Below, in pieces: positions 1-5,019 of a DNA stretch of 8,145 bases (positions within the stretch are counted from its first letter, which is position 1; each line of letters opens with the position of its first letter). Position numbers and translations under genes: made by a program. The notes under the pieces were generated by a model, which had not been told where the DNA came from, did no database searches, and saw nothing but the letters and a program-made list of their open reading frames with translations. Source of the DNA: Acidobacteriaceae bacterium. GTDB taxonomy: Bacteria > Acidobacteriota > Terriglobia > Terriglobales > Acidobacteriaceae. The stretch covers positions 1-8,145 of the forward strand of contig JAOAPG010000347.1 in NCBI GenBank assembly GCA_025462785.1, read 5' to 3'.

Positions 1-309
1 AGAAATCCGTCTCGTACGAACTTTGATATGGCGATTCTCAAGCACTTCGCCATTACAGAAAGTAAATATTTCGAGTTTAGAGCTGAGGCGTTTAATGTTT
101 TTAACCATGTTGAGTGGGCCTACATTGGTGGCGACACCGGATCCGCCGCTGGTAATGCGGTGGGTGTCTCTAGTTCAAATTCAATTGGCTGCTACGGCGC
201 AAATAATTCAGCTGGGGATCCGATTTGCACGAGCAGCAATGGGCTTCTGCACCCTAATTCCGCACACTACCCGCGTGTTCTGCAGTTAGCCTTGAAGTTT
301 ATTTTCTAA
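1..309 (+). CDS. Oar-like TonB-dependent receptor, C-terminal fragment (5' end outside window)
   Basis: The frame is open from base 1 and ends at TAA 307-309, giving 102 residues. It begins RNPSRTNFDMAILKHF and continues ITESKYFEFRAEAFNVFNH, the characteristic last beta-strands of the large Oar-like TonB-dependent receptors with carboxypeptidase-regulatory-like N-termini. The protein ends in LALKFIF. A terminal Phe with alternating hydrophobic or aromatic residues is the usual outer-membrane beta-barrel (BAM recognition) signal. A glycine/serine/asparagine-rich loop with two cysteines (GCYGANNSAGDPIC) lies between the strands and is probably extracellular. The ATG at 28 is internal, since the homologous region continues upstream of it. 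An intrinsic terminator follows 28 nt after the stop. The family call is firm; the ligand is unknown. The rest of the gene, including signal peptide and plug, lies to the left. Confidence 0.88.
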   Translation, partial: RNPSRTNFDMAILKHFAITESKYFEFRAEAFNVFNHVEWAYIGGDTGSAAGNAVGVSSSNSIGCYGANNSAGDPICTSSNGLLHPNSAHYPRVLQLALKFIF

Positions 310-336
310 GCACAGTGAAGTAACTTTTGGAGATCG

Positions 337-365
337 ATCCCGGCTTTGTATAGCCGGGATTTTTT
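337..365 (+). terminator. Rho-independent terminator of the left receptor gene
   Basis: A perfect 9-bp stem ATCCCGGCT (337-345) / AGCCGGGAT (352-360) with a 6-nt loop is followed directly by a T run (360-365). On the plus strand this is a textbook intrinsic terminator 28 nt after the receptor stop codon. Read on the minus strand the hairpin is followed by CGATCTCC, not a T tract, so it is probably not an efficient terminator for the converging minus-strand operon. Confidence 0.85.
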
Positions 366-451
366 CTCCGTTAAAGGGATCTTCGATTGCGACGGGCAGC
401 GCTGAGCAGTGTTTCCCATTTTGTAAAAGATCCTTGGAAAATGACCGAGCG

Positions 452-1594
452 TTATGCGATTGCTACCCACCGCCGCTCTCGGTTGCTTGCCGCGATTGCG
501 TCACACAGGACCATTTCCCGATGGCCCGTTTCGAACGTAGGGAAGCTTCTCGGTGCCTCGAGATCTCCGGCTGCAACGTAGGCATAGAAATCCTTGAATA
601 GCTGCGCGAACGTGTCCGGATAGCCTTCAGGGTGGCCTCCCGGATATGCCGCATAGCCGCGGGCTGCGGGACTCATCAGCGCAGGGTCTTTTGGCAATTC
701 TTGGTTTGGTTTGCTCCGATGTCCGATCCAGAGCGTATTCGGTGACTCCGAATTCCACGCCATTGATCCTTCCGAACCATCGACTTCGAACCAAAGTCGC
801 GCCTTGCGGCCAGCACTGACCTGAGAGACGGTCATCACTCCGCGCAATGATTCCTCGAAATGCAGCAGGACGGATCCATAATCATCGGTTGCGATTTTGA
901 TCTGATCGAATTCTGCCGTCGTGCTCTTTTGAAAGGTCTCCATACGTCCGCGAGGACGCCGCCGTTCCGGAACCACTGTCGCCAGATCGGCGCAGACTTC
1001 CGTGACTTTCCGTCCTGTGATCCACGTCATCAGATCGAGCCAGTGAGTTCCGATATCCGAGATGGCGCGAAGTTCGCCCCCAAGTTGTGGCTCCAGACGC
1101 CAGTTCCAGTCAGTCGGATAAAGCAGCCAGTCCTGCAAAAAGCTTCCATGGACCAGACGCGGCACGCCGATCAGTCCCCGCTCAAGGATCGACCGAGCCT
1201 CCTGGCACAGAGGGTAGTAACGCAGGTTATATGCGACGGCGCCAACTCGTTGCTGCTCTCGGGCTAATGAGATAAGGTTGTCGCTCTGTCGAGTATCCAT
1301 GGCGAGCGGTTTCTCGCACATGACGTGCTTGCCGCCTTTGAGCAGAGCGGAGGCCTGATCGAAGTGAAGGTGATTCGGAGTGCAGATATGAACTACGTCG
1401 ACGTTTGCATCGCGAGCCAGTTCTTCGAGAGAAGAATATGCACGGTCAAGTCCAAGACTAGAACAAGCTTCCTTCGTCCTTTCCGGCGAACTGCCCAGCA
1501 GGCCAGCGACTTGAATGCCGCGACGGCGTAGCGCTTCTAGGTGAGCACGGCCGACAAATCCCAATCCGATAATTGCAGCGTGCAGGTTTTTCAT
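452..1594 (-). CDS. Gfo/Idh/MocA family NAD(P)-dependent oxidoreductase
   Basis: This is a 380-residue cytosolic oxidoreductase of the glucose-fructose oxidoreductase / inositol dehydrogenase / MocA family, whose members oxidise or reduce sugars, inositols or related polyols with NAD(P). The N-terminal Rossmann fold shows GLGFVG at residues 10-15. The family signature CEKPLA lies at 93-98 with the expected catalytic Lys at K95. The C-terminal substrate half has ISDIGTHWLDL, giving the D180/H184 pair typical of active members, so the enzyme looks intact. A late motif GGHPEGYPDTF (319-329) is common in this family. Length is normal. The start at 1594 lies 19 nt after the stop of the upstream PLP enzyme with no clear Shine-Dalgarno, so it is probably the last gene of the operon. 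The substrate cannot be told from sequence. The region downstream (310-451) holds only the terminator on the opposite strand. Confidence 0.9.
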   Translation of the reverse strand: MKNLHAAIIGLGFVGRAHLEALRRRGIQVAGLLGSSPERTKEACSSLGLDRAYSSLEELARDANVDVVHICTPNHLHFDQASALLKGGKHVMCEKPLAMDTRQSDNLISLAREQQRVGAVAYNLRYYPLCQEARSILERGLIGVPRLVHGSFLQDWLLYPTDWNWRLEPQLGGELRAISDIGTHWLDLMTWITGRKVTEVCADLATVVPERRRPRGRMETFQKSTTAEFDQIKIATDDYGSVLLHFEESLRGVMTVSQVSAGRKARLWFEVDGSEGSMAWNSESPNTLWIGHRSKPNQELPKDPALMSPAARGYAAYPGGHPEGYPDTFAQLFKDFYAYVAAGDLEAPRSFPTFETGHREMVLCDAIAASNRERRWVAIA

Positions 1595-1613
1595 TTGTTA
1601 CCGGAGCGCAGAA

Positions 1614-2846
1614 TCATCCAACCTCAACGTGCTGTGTTGTCGCTCCGACCGCCACCAGTGCTCGCTCGAGATCCGCAATTAGATCGTCGACATGCTCGAT
1701 TCCCACGGACAGCCGCACCAGTTGTTCGGTCACCCCCATTTTCTGTCGCTGCTCCGCGGAGATCATGGCATGTGACGTTACGACCGGAATAGTTACGAGG
1801 GAATCAACGCCGCCGAGACTCGGTGCGAGCGTGAACAGATGAAGCGATTCCGCAAATCGCCGCGCATCTTGTCCAGTTCCATCGACCTCAAAGCTGAGCA
1901 TTCCTCCTCCTCCGCGCATGACTTCCATCGCGAGCGCACGCTGCGGATGACTCTTGGCAAACGGGTAATACACGCGGCGCACCTTCGAGTGTCCCGCGAG
2001 AAATTCTGCGATCCGTAGCGCGTTTTCGTTGTGCCGCTGCACTCGCACGGCCAGCGTCTTTATCCCGCGAAGCAGCAGCCAAGCCGCGTGCGGGTCCATA
2101 GTTCCACCGAGAGTTGTGCGCGTGTGGTGAATGGTCTCGATCAGGTCATGTCTGCCTGCGATAATCCCGCAGATCAGATCAGAATGCCCGGAAAAATATT
2201 TCGTCCCCGAATGCATGACGAGATCGATGCCGAATTCAGCAGGACGCTGATTGATCGGCGTCGCAAAGGTGCTATCAACCATGGTGGTGATGCCATGCGG
2301 CTTTGCCAAAGCAGCAACCTTGGCGAGGTCGACGATTCGAAGGGTGGGATTAGTCGGCGACTCGAGGTGGATCAGCTTCGTGTTCGGCTTTATTGCACGT
2401 GCGTGTTGATCGTATTCCGTTGTATCGACAAAGGTAGTCTCAATGCCCAGCTTCGGAAGCCACTGGCTCAGGAACTTCGTCGATCCTCCGTAGATATCGC
2501 GTTGCGCAACAATGTGGTCGCCGCTTTTCAAAAGAGCCAAAATGGTTGTTGTGATTGCATTCATTCCGGAAGCAAAAAGGAGCGCGGCATCCGTTCCTTC
2601 GAGCTCGGCAATTGCACTCTCGGCAACGGTATGGGTCGGATTGCCATAGCGGGTGTAAAACATATCGGTCGACGTGGCTCGAAGCTGCTCATCCATGTCG
2701 ACTACTTCAAACGTGGCAGTTTGATAGATCGGAGTAGCAAGAGGACCGTTCTTCTTCGCAAGATTGGTTCCGCCGCGTACAGCCTGCGTTTCGGGACGAA
2801 ATGCTTTCTCGCGCGAGTCCTCGGGATTATGCTCGTGTCTTTTCAT
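1614..2846 (-). CDS. Cys/Met metabolism PLP-dependent enzyme (cystathionine gamma-synthase / gamma-lyase type)
   Basis: This 410-residue fold-type I PLP enzyme belongs to the transsulfuration family, which acts in cytosolic cystathionine, homocysteine or methionine metabolism. YTRYGNPT (64-71) is the phosphate-binding Tyr/Arg segment contributed by the neighbouring subunit. DIYGG (117-121) carries the ring-stacking Tyr119, VDSTFATP begins with V190 and carries the cofactor-binding D191, and HSGTKYFSGHSD holds the Schiff-base lysine K216. SLGGVDSL (343-350) and VRLSVGIE (377-384, R378 for the substrate carboxylate) complete the active site. Methionine gamma-lyases usually have Cys after the YG of DxYG; here it is Gly121, arguing against a classical MGL. 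Two specificity positions are changed conservatively from cystathionine lyases (Arg to K124, Glu to D348). Synthase, lyase or sulfhydrylase activity therefore cannot be decided. The start has a good AAGGA Shine-Dalgarno that overlaps the ilvE stop codon. Confidence 0.9.
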   Translation of the reverse strand: MKRHEHNPEDSREKAFRPETQAVRGGTNLAKKNGPLATPIYQTATFEVVDMDEQLRATSTDMFYTRYGNPTHTVAESAIAELEGTDAALLFASGMNAITTTILALLKSGDHIVAQRDIYGGSTKFLSQWLPKLGIETTFVDTTEYDQHARAIKPNTKLIHLESPTNPTLRIVDLAKVAALAKPHGITTMVDSTFATPINQRPAEFGIDLVMHSGTKYFSGHSDLICGIIAGRHDLIETIHHTRTTLGGTMDPHAAWLLLRGIKTLAVRVQRHNENALRIAEFLAGHSKVRRVYYPFAKSHPQRALAMEVMRGGGGMLSFEVDGTGQDARRFAESLHLFTLAPSLGGVDSLVTIPVVTSHAMISAEQRQKMGVTEQLVRLSVGIEHVDDLIADLERALVAVGATTQHVEVG

Positions 2847-2852
2847 GATCGA

Positions 2853-2857
2853 TCCTT
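2853..2857 (-). promoter_or_regulatory. Shine-Dalgarno of the PLP enzyme, overlapping the ilvE stop
   Basis: On the minus strand the ilvE stop TAA runs directly into GGATCGATC and then ATG. AAGGA therefore lies partly within the stop codon, 6 nt from the start. This supports the 2846 start and suggests translational coupling of the two genes. Confidence 0.7.
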
Positions 2858-3800
2858 ACGCTTTCGCGAGTTCCGGGTCGAGCGCCGGAACATGGGATAG
2901 CCACTCGGCGGATCGTGGGTGCTCGCCCGTGGTCAGCCGCTCGAAAGCATCCTGCATTGTTCTTGTGACCGGTCCAGCTTTGCCGGTTCCTATGGTTCGA
3001 AAGTCGATTTCGCGTAACGCGATTACTTCCGCGGCCGTGCCGCAGACGAAAACTTCGTCGGCAATGTAGAGTTGGTCGCGCGAGATTAGCTCCTCGACCA
3101 CTTTGTAGCCCGCGTCTTCGGCTAGCGTGATCAACGAATCGCGAGTAATACCCTCAATTATCGATCCTCGTGGAACTGTGTAAATAACGTTCTTGGGAAC
3201 GATTAAAATGTTTTCTCCGGTGCATTCGGCGACATAACCCTGCGGATCGAGCATGATCGCCTCATCGAAGCCTGCGCGCTGCGATTCCGTCTTGGCCAGA
3301 ATTGATCCAACATAATTCCCCGAGACCTTCGCCTTGGTCATCATGATGTTGGGATGCAGGCGAGTGAAAGATGAAATATTTGCGCGAATGCCAAGTTCTT
3401 TTGCGTCCGCGCCGAGAAATGCTGACCACTCCCAAACTGCGATCAAGAGGCCCGGCTTACCACTATCGACGACCATATTCATCGCGCCATCGAGGTAGAT
3501 CAGTGGACGAATATAGCAAGAAGAAAACTTGTTGGCCGCAATTGTATTGTGAATGGCATCGATCAGTCCATCGCGAGTGAAAGGAAGATCACGAAATCCA
3601 ACAACCCGTGCAGAGTCGAGCAAACGGTCGACATGTTCTTCGAGCCGAAAGACTGCTGGCCCTTGTTTGGTGGAATAGCAGCGGATGCCTTCGAAGACGC
3701 TAAATCCATAATGCAGTCCCGCGTTGATGAAGGGAACTACGCCCTGTGCTGCATCCTTCAATTCATTATCAATCCAGATGTATTGCGCTGTTTTTGCCAT
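2856..3800 (-). CDS. ilvE: Branched-chain amino acid aminotransferase (class IV)
   Basis: This 314-residue class-IV (fold-type IV) PLP aminotransferase transfers the amino group between glutamate and the keto acids of Leu, Ile and Val, the last step of branched-chain synthesis, in the cytosol. HYGFSVFEGIRCY (30-42) is the conserved N-terminal substrate-pocket segment, and YIRPL (96-100) the second one. KAKVSGNY (156-163) aligns with the AKAGGNY of E. coli IlvE and gives the Schiff-base lysine K158. AECTGENIL (191-199) supplies the cofactor-binding Glu192. IIEGITRDSL (214-223) and CGTAAEV (253-259) bind the PLP phosphate. Length matches the family (about 300-310). The start has GAGGG 3 nt upstream (3804-3808), rather close. 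It is the first gene of a leftward operon, 9 nt ahead of the PLP lyase/synthase gene. D-amino acid transaminase or aminodeoxychorismate lyase are less likely given length and motifs. Confidence 0.92.
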   Translation of the reverse strand: MAKTAQYIWIDNELKDAAQGVVPFINAGLHYGFSVFEGIRCYSTKQGPAVFRLEEHVDRLLDSARVVGFRDLPFTRDGLIDAIHNTIAANKFSSCYIRPLIYLDGAMNMVVDSGKPGLLIAVWEWSAFLGADAKELGIRANISSFTRLHPNIMMTKAKVSGNYVGSILAKTESQRAGFDEAIMLDPQGYVAECTGENILIVPKNVIYTVPRGSIIEGITRDSLITLAEDAGYKVVEELISRDQLYIADEVFVCGTAAEVIALREIDFRTIGTGKAGPVTRTMQDAFERLTTGEHPRSAEWLSHVPALDPELAKA

Positions 3801-3855
3801 TGGCCCTCAATTCCGGTTCGAAGTTCGGTGCAGAACGAAATTCAGATGATGCTCA

Positions 3856-3884
3856 AGAGTAACTTTCTGGAGCCAAGTGAGCAA
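3856..3884 (-). promoter_or_regulatory. Candidate sigma70-type promoter of the ilvE operon
   Basis: On the minus strand TTGCTC (3879-3884) and TACTCT (3856-3861) are separated by exactly 17 nt and sit about 56 nt upstream of the ilvE start. Each box keeps only three consensus bases (TTG---, TA---T), so the position is plausible but weakly supported. Confidence 0.25.
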
Positions 3885-3886
3885 GC

Positions 3887-3902
3887 GTGCAAAGTTTCGC
3901 AC
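3887..3902. promoter_or_regulatory. Imperfect palindrome in the divergent promoter region, possible operator
   Basis: GTGCAAAGTTTCGCAC has the form GTGCNAANNTTNGCAC, with 12 of 16 positions symmetric. It covers the place where the -35 box of the SDR promoter should be and lies just upstream of the candidate ilvE promoter. A dimeric regulator bound here could act on both directions. No regulator gene is in the window, so this rests on symmetry and position alone. Confidence 0.3.
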
Positions 3903-3913
3903 TTCGCATACCT

Positions 3914-3919
3914 TATAAT
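3914..3919 (+). promoter_or_regulatory. Consensus -10 box (TATAAT) of the SDR gene
   Basis: A perfect TATAAT lies 9 nt before the ATG at 3929. Transcription would begin about 6-9 nt after the box, at roughly 3926-3929, on or just before the start codon. No Shine-Dalgarno is visible in the sequence ahead of the ATG. Both facts suggest a leaderless or near-leaderless mRNA. The matching -35 region (about 3891-3896, AAAGTT) is poor, so an activator may be needed. Confidence 0.5.
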
Positions 3920-3928
3920 TCAAACCCT

Positions 3929-4717
3929 ATGAACCTGGGACTAAGAAATAAAGTTGCAATTGTGGCGGCATCGAGTCAAGGAATCGGAAAAGCAACCGCC
4001 GAATCATTCGCCGCCGAGGGTTGCCGGGTTGCCATGTGCGCGCGCAATGCTGATGCCTTGAAATCAGCTGCGGACCAAATAAGTAAGCAGCATGGTGTCG
4101 AAGTTCTCGCTGAACCGTTCGACGTCACCGATGAGACCGCAGTTCGCGAGTTTGTGAAAGCGGTTGTTGATAAATTTGGGAGCGCGGATATTTGTGTCAC
4201 CAATGCTGGCGGTCCGCCCGCGAAAGGATTTCTCGGTGCGAGCGTAGACGACTGGCGCAAAGCCATTGATCTGAATCTTCTCAGCACGGTTTACTTCGCT
4301 CGCGAAGTGATTCCCCACATGCAGCGCAAGCATTGGGGAAGGATCATTACTATTACCTCGATCACCACCAAACAACCTGTGCCAGATTTGGTGCTTTCGA
4401 ATTCTGTCCGCGCCGGGGTCGTGGGACTGGTGAAGAGTCTAGCGAACGAATTCGGCAAAGATGGAATTTTGGTCAACAATGTGGGACCCGGTTTCACCGC
4501 AACGGACCGGCTCAAAGAGTTGGCAAAAAGCCGTTCAGCAGCTCAGGGTTCAAGCGAGAAAGAAATATTCGAAGGCTGGGCAGTCGATTCTGCGGTGAAA
4601 CGCTTGGGTGAGCCGAGGGAAGTGGCTGACACCATTGTCTGGCTTGCTTCGGAGCGCGCTTCGTACATTACAGGACAGACGATTTTGGTCGATGGTGGCG
4701 CTTACAAAGGACTGTGA
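3929..4717 (+). CDS. Atypical SDR-family protein (FabG/BKR-like) lacking the catalytic Tyr-Lys pair
   Basis: This 262-residue short-chain dehydrogenase/reductase fold has the length of classical SDRs. The cofactor turn is AASSQGIG (13-20) instead of TGxxxGIG. TNAGG (91-95), N116 in DLNL, S144 in TITSI, the GPG turn (186-188) and VDGG (254-257) match the family. Exactly 13 residues after S144, where YxxxK is expected, the sequence reads SNSVR (157-161), so the catalytic Tyr is Ser157 and the Lys is Arg161. This pattern is known in an SDR subgroup annotated as FabG/BKR-like. Members resemble 3-oxoacyl-ACP reductases but lack perfect cofactor and catalytic motifs, and their reaction is not established to my knowledge. 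The start at 3929 is preferred over an in-frame GTG at 3887: the fold begins at MNLGLRNKVAIV, and a TATAAT box lies between the two. It is transcribed alone, divergent from ilvE. Confidence 0.88.
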   Translation: MNLGLRNKVAIVAASSQGIGKATAESFAAEGCRVAMCARNADALKSAADQISKQHGVEVLAEPFDVTDETAVREFVKAVVDKFGSADICVTNAGGPPAKGFLGASVDDWRKAIDLNLLSTVYFAREVIPHMQRKHWGRIITITSITTKQPVPDLVLSNSVRAGVVGLVKSLANEFGKDGILVNNVGPGFTATDRLKELAKSRSAAQGSSEKEIFEGWAVDSAVKRLGEPREVADTIVWLASERASYITGQTILVDGGAYKGL

Positions 4718-4746
4718 TCTAGGGTTACTCCGGGCTTCATTAGAAA

Positions 4747-4771
4747 TACCTTAGTAATCCACCTAGGTATT
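4747..4771. promoter_or_regulatory. Two tandem ACCTNNGTA sites, candidate operator
   Basis: TACCTTAGTAAT (4747-4758) and CACCTAGGTATT (4760-4771) match at 8 of 12 positions with a 13-nt period. The second contains the perfect 8-bp palindrome ACCTAGGT (4761-4768). The outer arms AATACCT (4745-4751) and AGGTATT (4765-4771) form a perfect 7-bp inverted repeat. A degenerate third copy, ACCTACGG, is at 4796-4803. The right end abuts TTGAAA, a -35-like hexamer. This arrangement suits a helix-turn-helix activator or repressor, but no family can be named. Confidence 0.4.
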
Positions 4772-4796
4772 GAAAAACTCTGCCTCTTTCTAGTAA
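4770..4796 (+). promoter_or_regulatory. Possible promoter of the right-hand receptor
   Basis: TTGAAA (4770-4775) matches the -35 consensus at five of six positions. The best downstream -10 candidate is TAGTAA (4791-4796), with a short 15-nt spacer and only three matching bases. The weak -10 and short spacer suggest activator dependence or a different true position. The adjoining ACCTNNGTA sites favour some promoter here. Confidence 0.25.
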
Positions 4797-4811
4797 CCTA
4801 CGGCCACTCTA

Positions 4812-4827
4812 AAAACCACGGGGTTTT
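4812..4827 (+). other. Small AT-rich hairpin, doubtful terminator
   Basis: AAAACC (4812-4817) and GGTTTT (4822-4827) pair around a 4-nt loop and are followed by ATTTCC. It could be a weak intrinsic terminator for the SDR gene about 95 nt upstream, or a leader hairpin of the receptor mRNA. Only two GC pairs support the stem, so either reading is weak. Confidence 0.25.
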
Positions 4828-4848
4828 ATTTCCGGGAGAAGTGTTTCT

Positions 4849-4932
4849 ATGGTTCACTTAACGCACAATCTTTTTTGCCAATCGGCCGTGTGCGTGAGCG
4901 TGCTGCAACATCGGCGCACGCTCTTCTGTTGA
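4849..4932 (+). CDS. Candidate upstream leader ORF 1 (27 codons, Cys-containing)
   Basis: An ATG at 4849 opens 27 codons ending with TGA 4930-4932. A GGGAG element (4834-4838) lies about 10 nt upstream, a usable Shine-Dalgarno. The peptide starts MVHLTHNLFCQSAVC, continues VSVLQHRRT and ends LFC. Cys codons are at 10, 15 and 27, the last one directly before the stop. A perfect hairpin (4896-4923) lies in its second half, so a translating ribosome would melt it. The stop overlaps the ATG of a second small ORF as TGATG. I do not recognise the peptide. Small Cys-bearing leader peptides are known from cysteine-responsive attenuation in other bacteria, but the Cys codons here are scattered, not tandem. 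An ORF this short can arise by chance. Confidence 0.35.
   Translation: MVHLTHNLFCQSAVCVSVLQHRRTLFC
4896..4923 (+). repeat. Perfect 8-bp hairpin inside leader ORF 1
   Basis: GAGCGTGC (4896-4903) and GCACGCTC (4916-4923) are perfect inverted repeats around a 12-nt loop, six of eight pairs being G-C. No T tract follows, so it is not a standard terminator. It lies entirely within the first leader ORF, ending 6 nt before its stop codon. Confidence 0.5.
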
Positions 4933-4951
4933 TGCTTCTGTTTTCGGAAGC
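4923..4951 (+). repeat. Direct repeat and second small hairpin at the ORF 1/ORF 2 junction
   Basis: CTTCTGTT occurs at 4923-4930 and again at 4935-4942, flanking the TGATG overlap with a 12-nt period. The second copy takes part in a hairpin, GCTTCTG (4934-4940) with CGGAAGC (4945-4951), around a TTTT loop with one G-U pair. Together with the upstream hairpin, this makes the junction between the two small ORFs highly structured. Confidence 0.4.
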
Positions 4952-5006
4952 GCTGCGCTGTCACTTTCTAAGAATGAAAAAAACGTTTTTGCTGATAGGG
5001 CTCTGA
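4932..5006 (+). CDS. Candidate upstream leader ORF 2 (24 codons), coupled to ORF 1 and the receptor
   Basis: The ATG at 4932 shares its A with the TGA of leader ORF 1. The reading frame runs 24 codons to TGA 5004-5006. The peptide begins MLLFSEALRCHFLR and ends MKKTFLLIGL, a hydrophobic, signal-peptide-like tail that could also be initiated at the internal ATG 4974. No independent Shine-Dalgarno is evident, so it would rely on re-initiation after ORF 1. Its stop TGA overlaps the receptor's Shine-Dalgarno, 13 nt before the receptor ATG, and the frame differs from the receptor. It is too short to exclude chance. Confidence 0.25.
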   Translation: MLLFSEALRCHFLRMKKTFLLIGL

Positions 5007-5012
5007 AGGGGG
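5005..5012 (+). promoter_or_regulatory. Strong Shine-Dalgarno of the right-hand receptor
   Basis: GAAGGGGG lies 7 nt before the ATG at 5020 and fixes that start. It overlaps the TGA (5004-5006) of the small upstream ORF. The nearby GTG at 5016 is out of frame. Confidence 0.75.
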
Positions 5013-5019
5013 AACGTGT

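Larger units (their letters stand above)
4718..5019 (+). other. 302-nt intergenic leader region of the right-hand receptor
   Basis: Between the SDR stop and the receptor start there is no ORF of ordinary size. The stretch holds, in order: tandem ACCTNNGTA sites (4747-4771), a possible promoter (4770-4796), a small AT-rich hairpin (4812-4827), a 27-codon ORF (4849-4932) containing a perfect 8-bp hairpin (4896-4923), an overlapping 24-codon ORF (4932-5006), and the receptor Shine-Dalgarno (5005-5012). This is long and structured for a gene whose neighbours have short 5' regions. Confidence 0.6.

Noticed and set aside
337..365. The hairpin as a bidirectional terminator also serving the minus-strand operon
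   Set aside because: On the minus strand the stem is preceded by A residues and followed by CGATCTCC, so no U tract would follow. The operon's terminator was not identified.
377..433. Inverted repeat GGATCTT / AAGATCC in the gap after the left receptor
   Set aside because: It is only 7 bp with a loop of over 40 nt and no T tract on either strand. It is not convincing as a terminator or operator.
2031..2900. A 289-codon plus-strand open frame
   Set aside because: It lies antisense over the well-supported PLP enzyme, shows no domain-like sequence, and is explained by codon bias of the real gene on the other strand. Shorter antisense frames over the other genes (for example 860-1267 and 3549-3932) were rejected likewise.
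3887..3928. GTG at 3887 as the SDR start, adding 14 residues
   Set aside because: No Shine-Dalgarno is seen, the extra residues are not SDR-like, and a perfect TATAAT box lies between this codon and the ATG at 3929.
4979..4990. Palindrome AAAAACGTTTTT just before the receptor
   Set aside because: It has a single central CG and otherwise A/T, with a stem too short around the centre to fold. It is probably a low-complexity coincidence.
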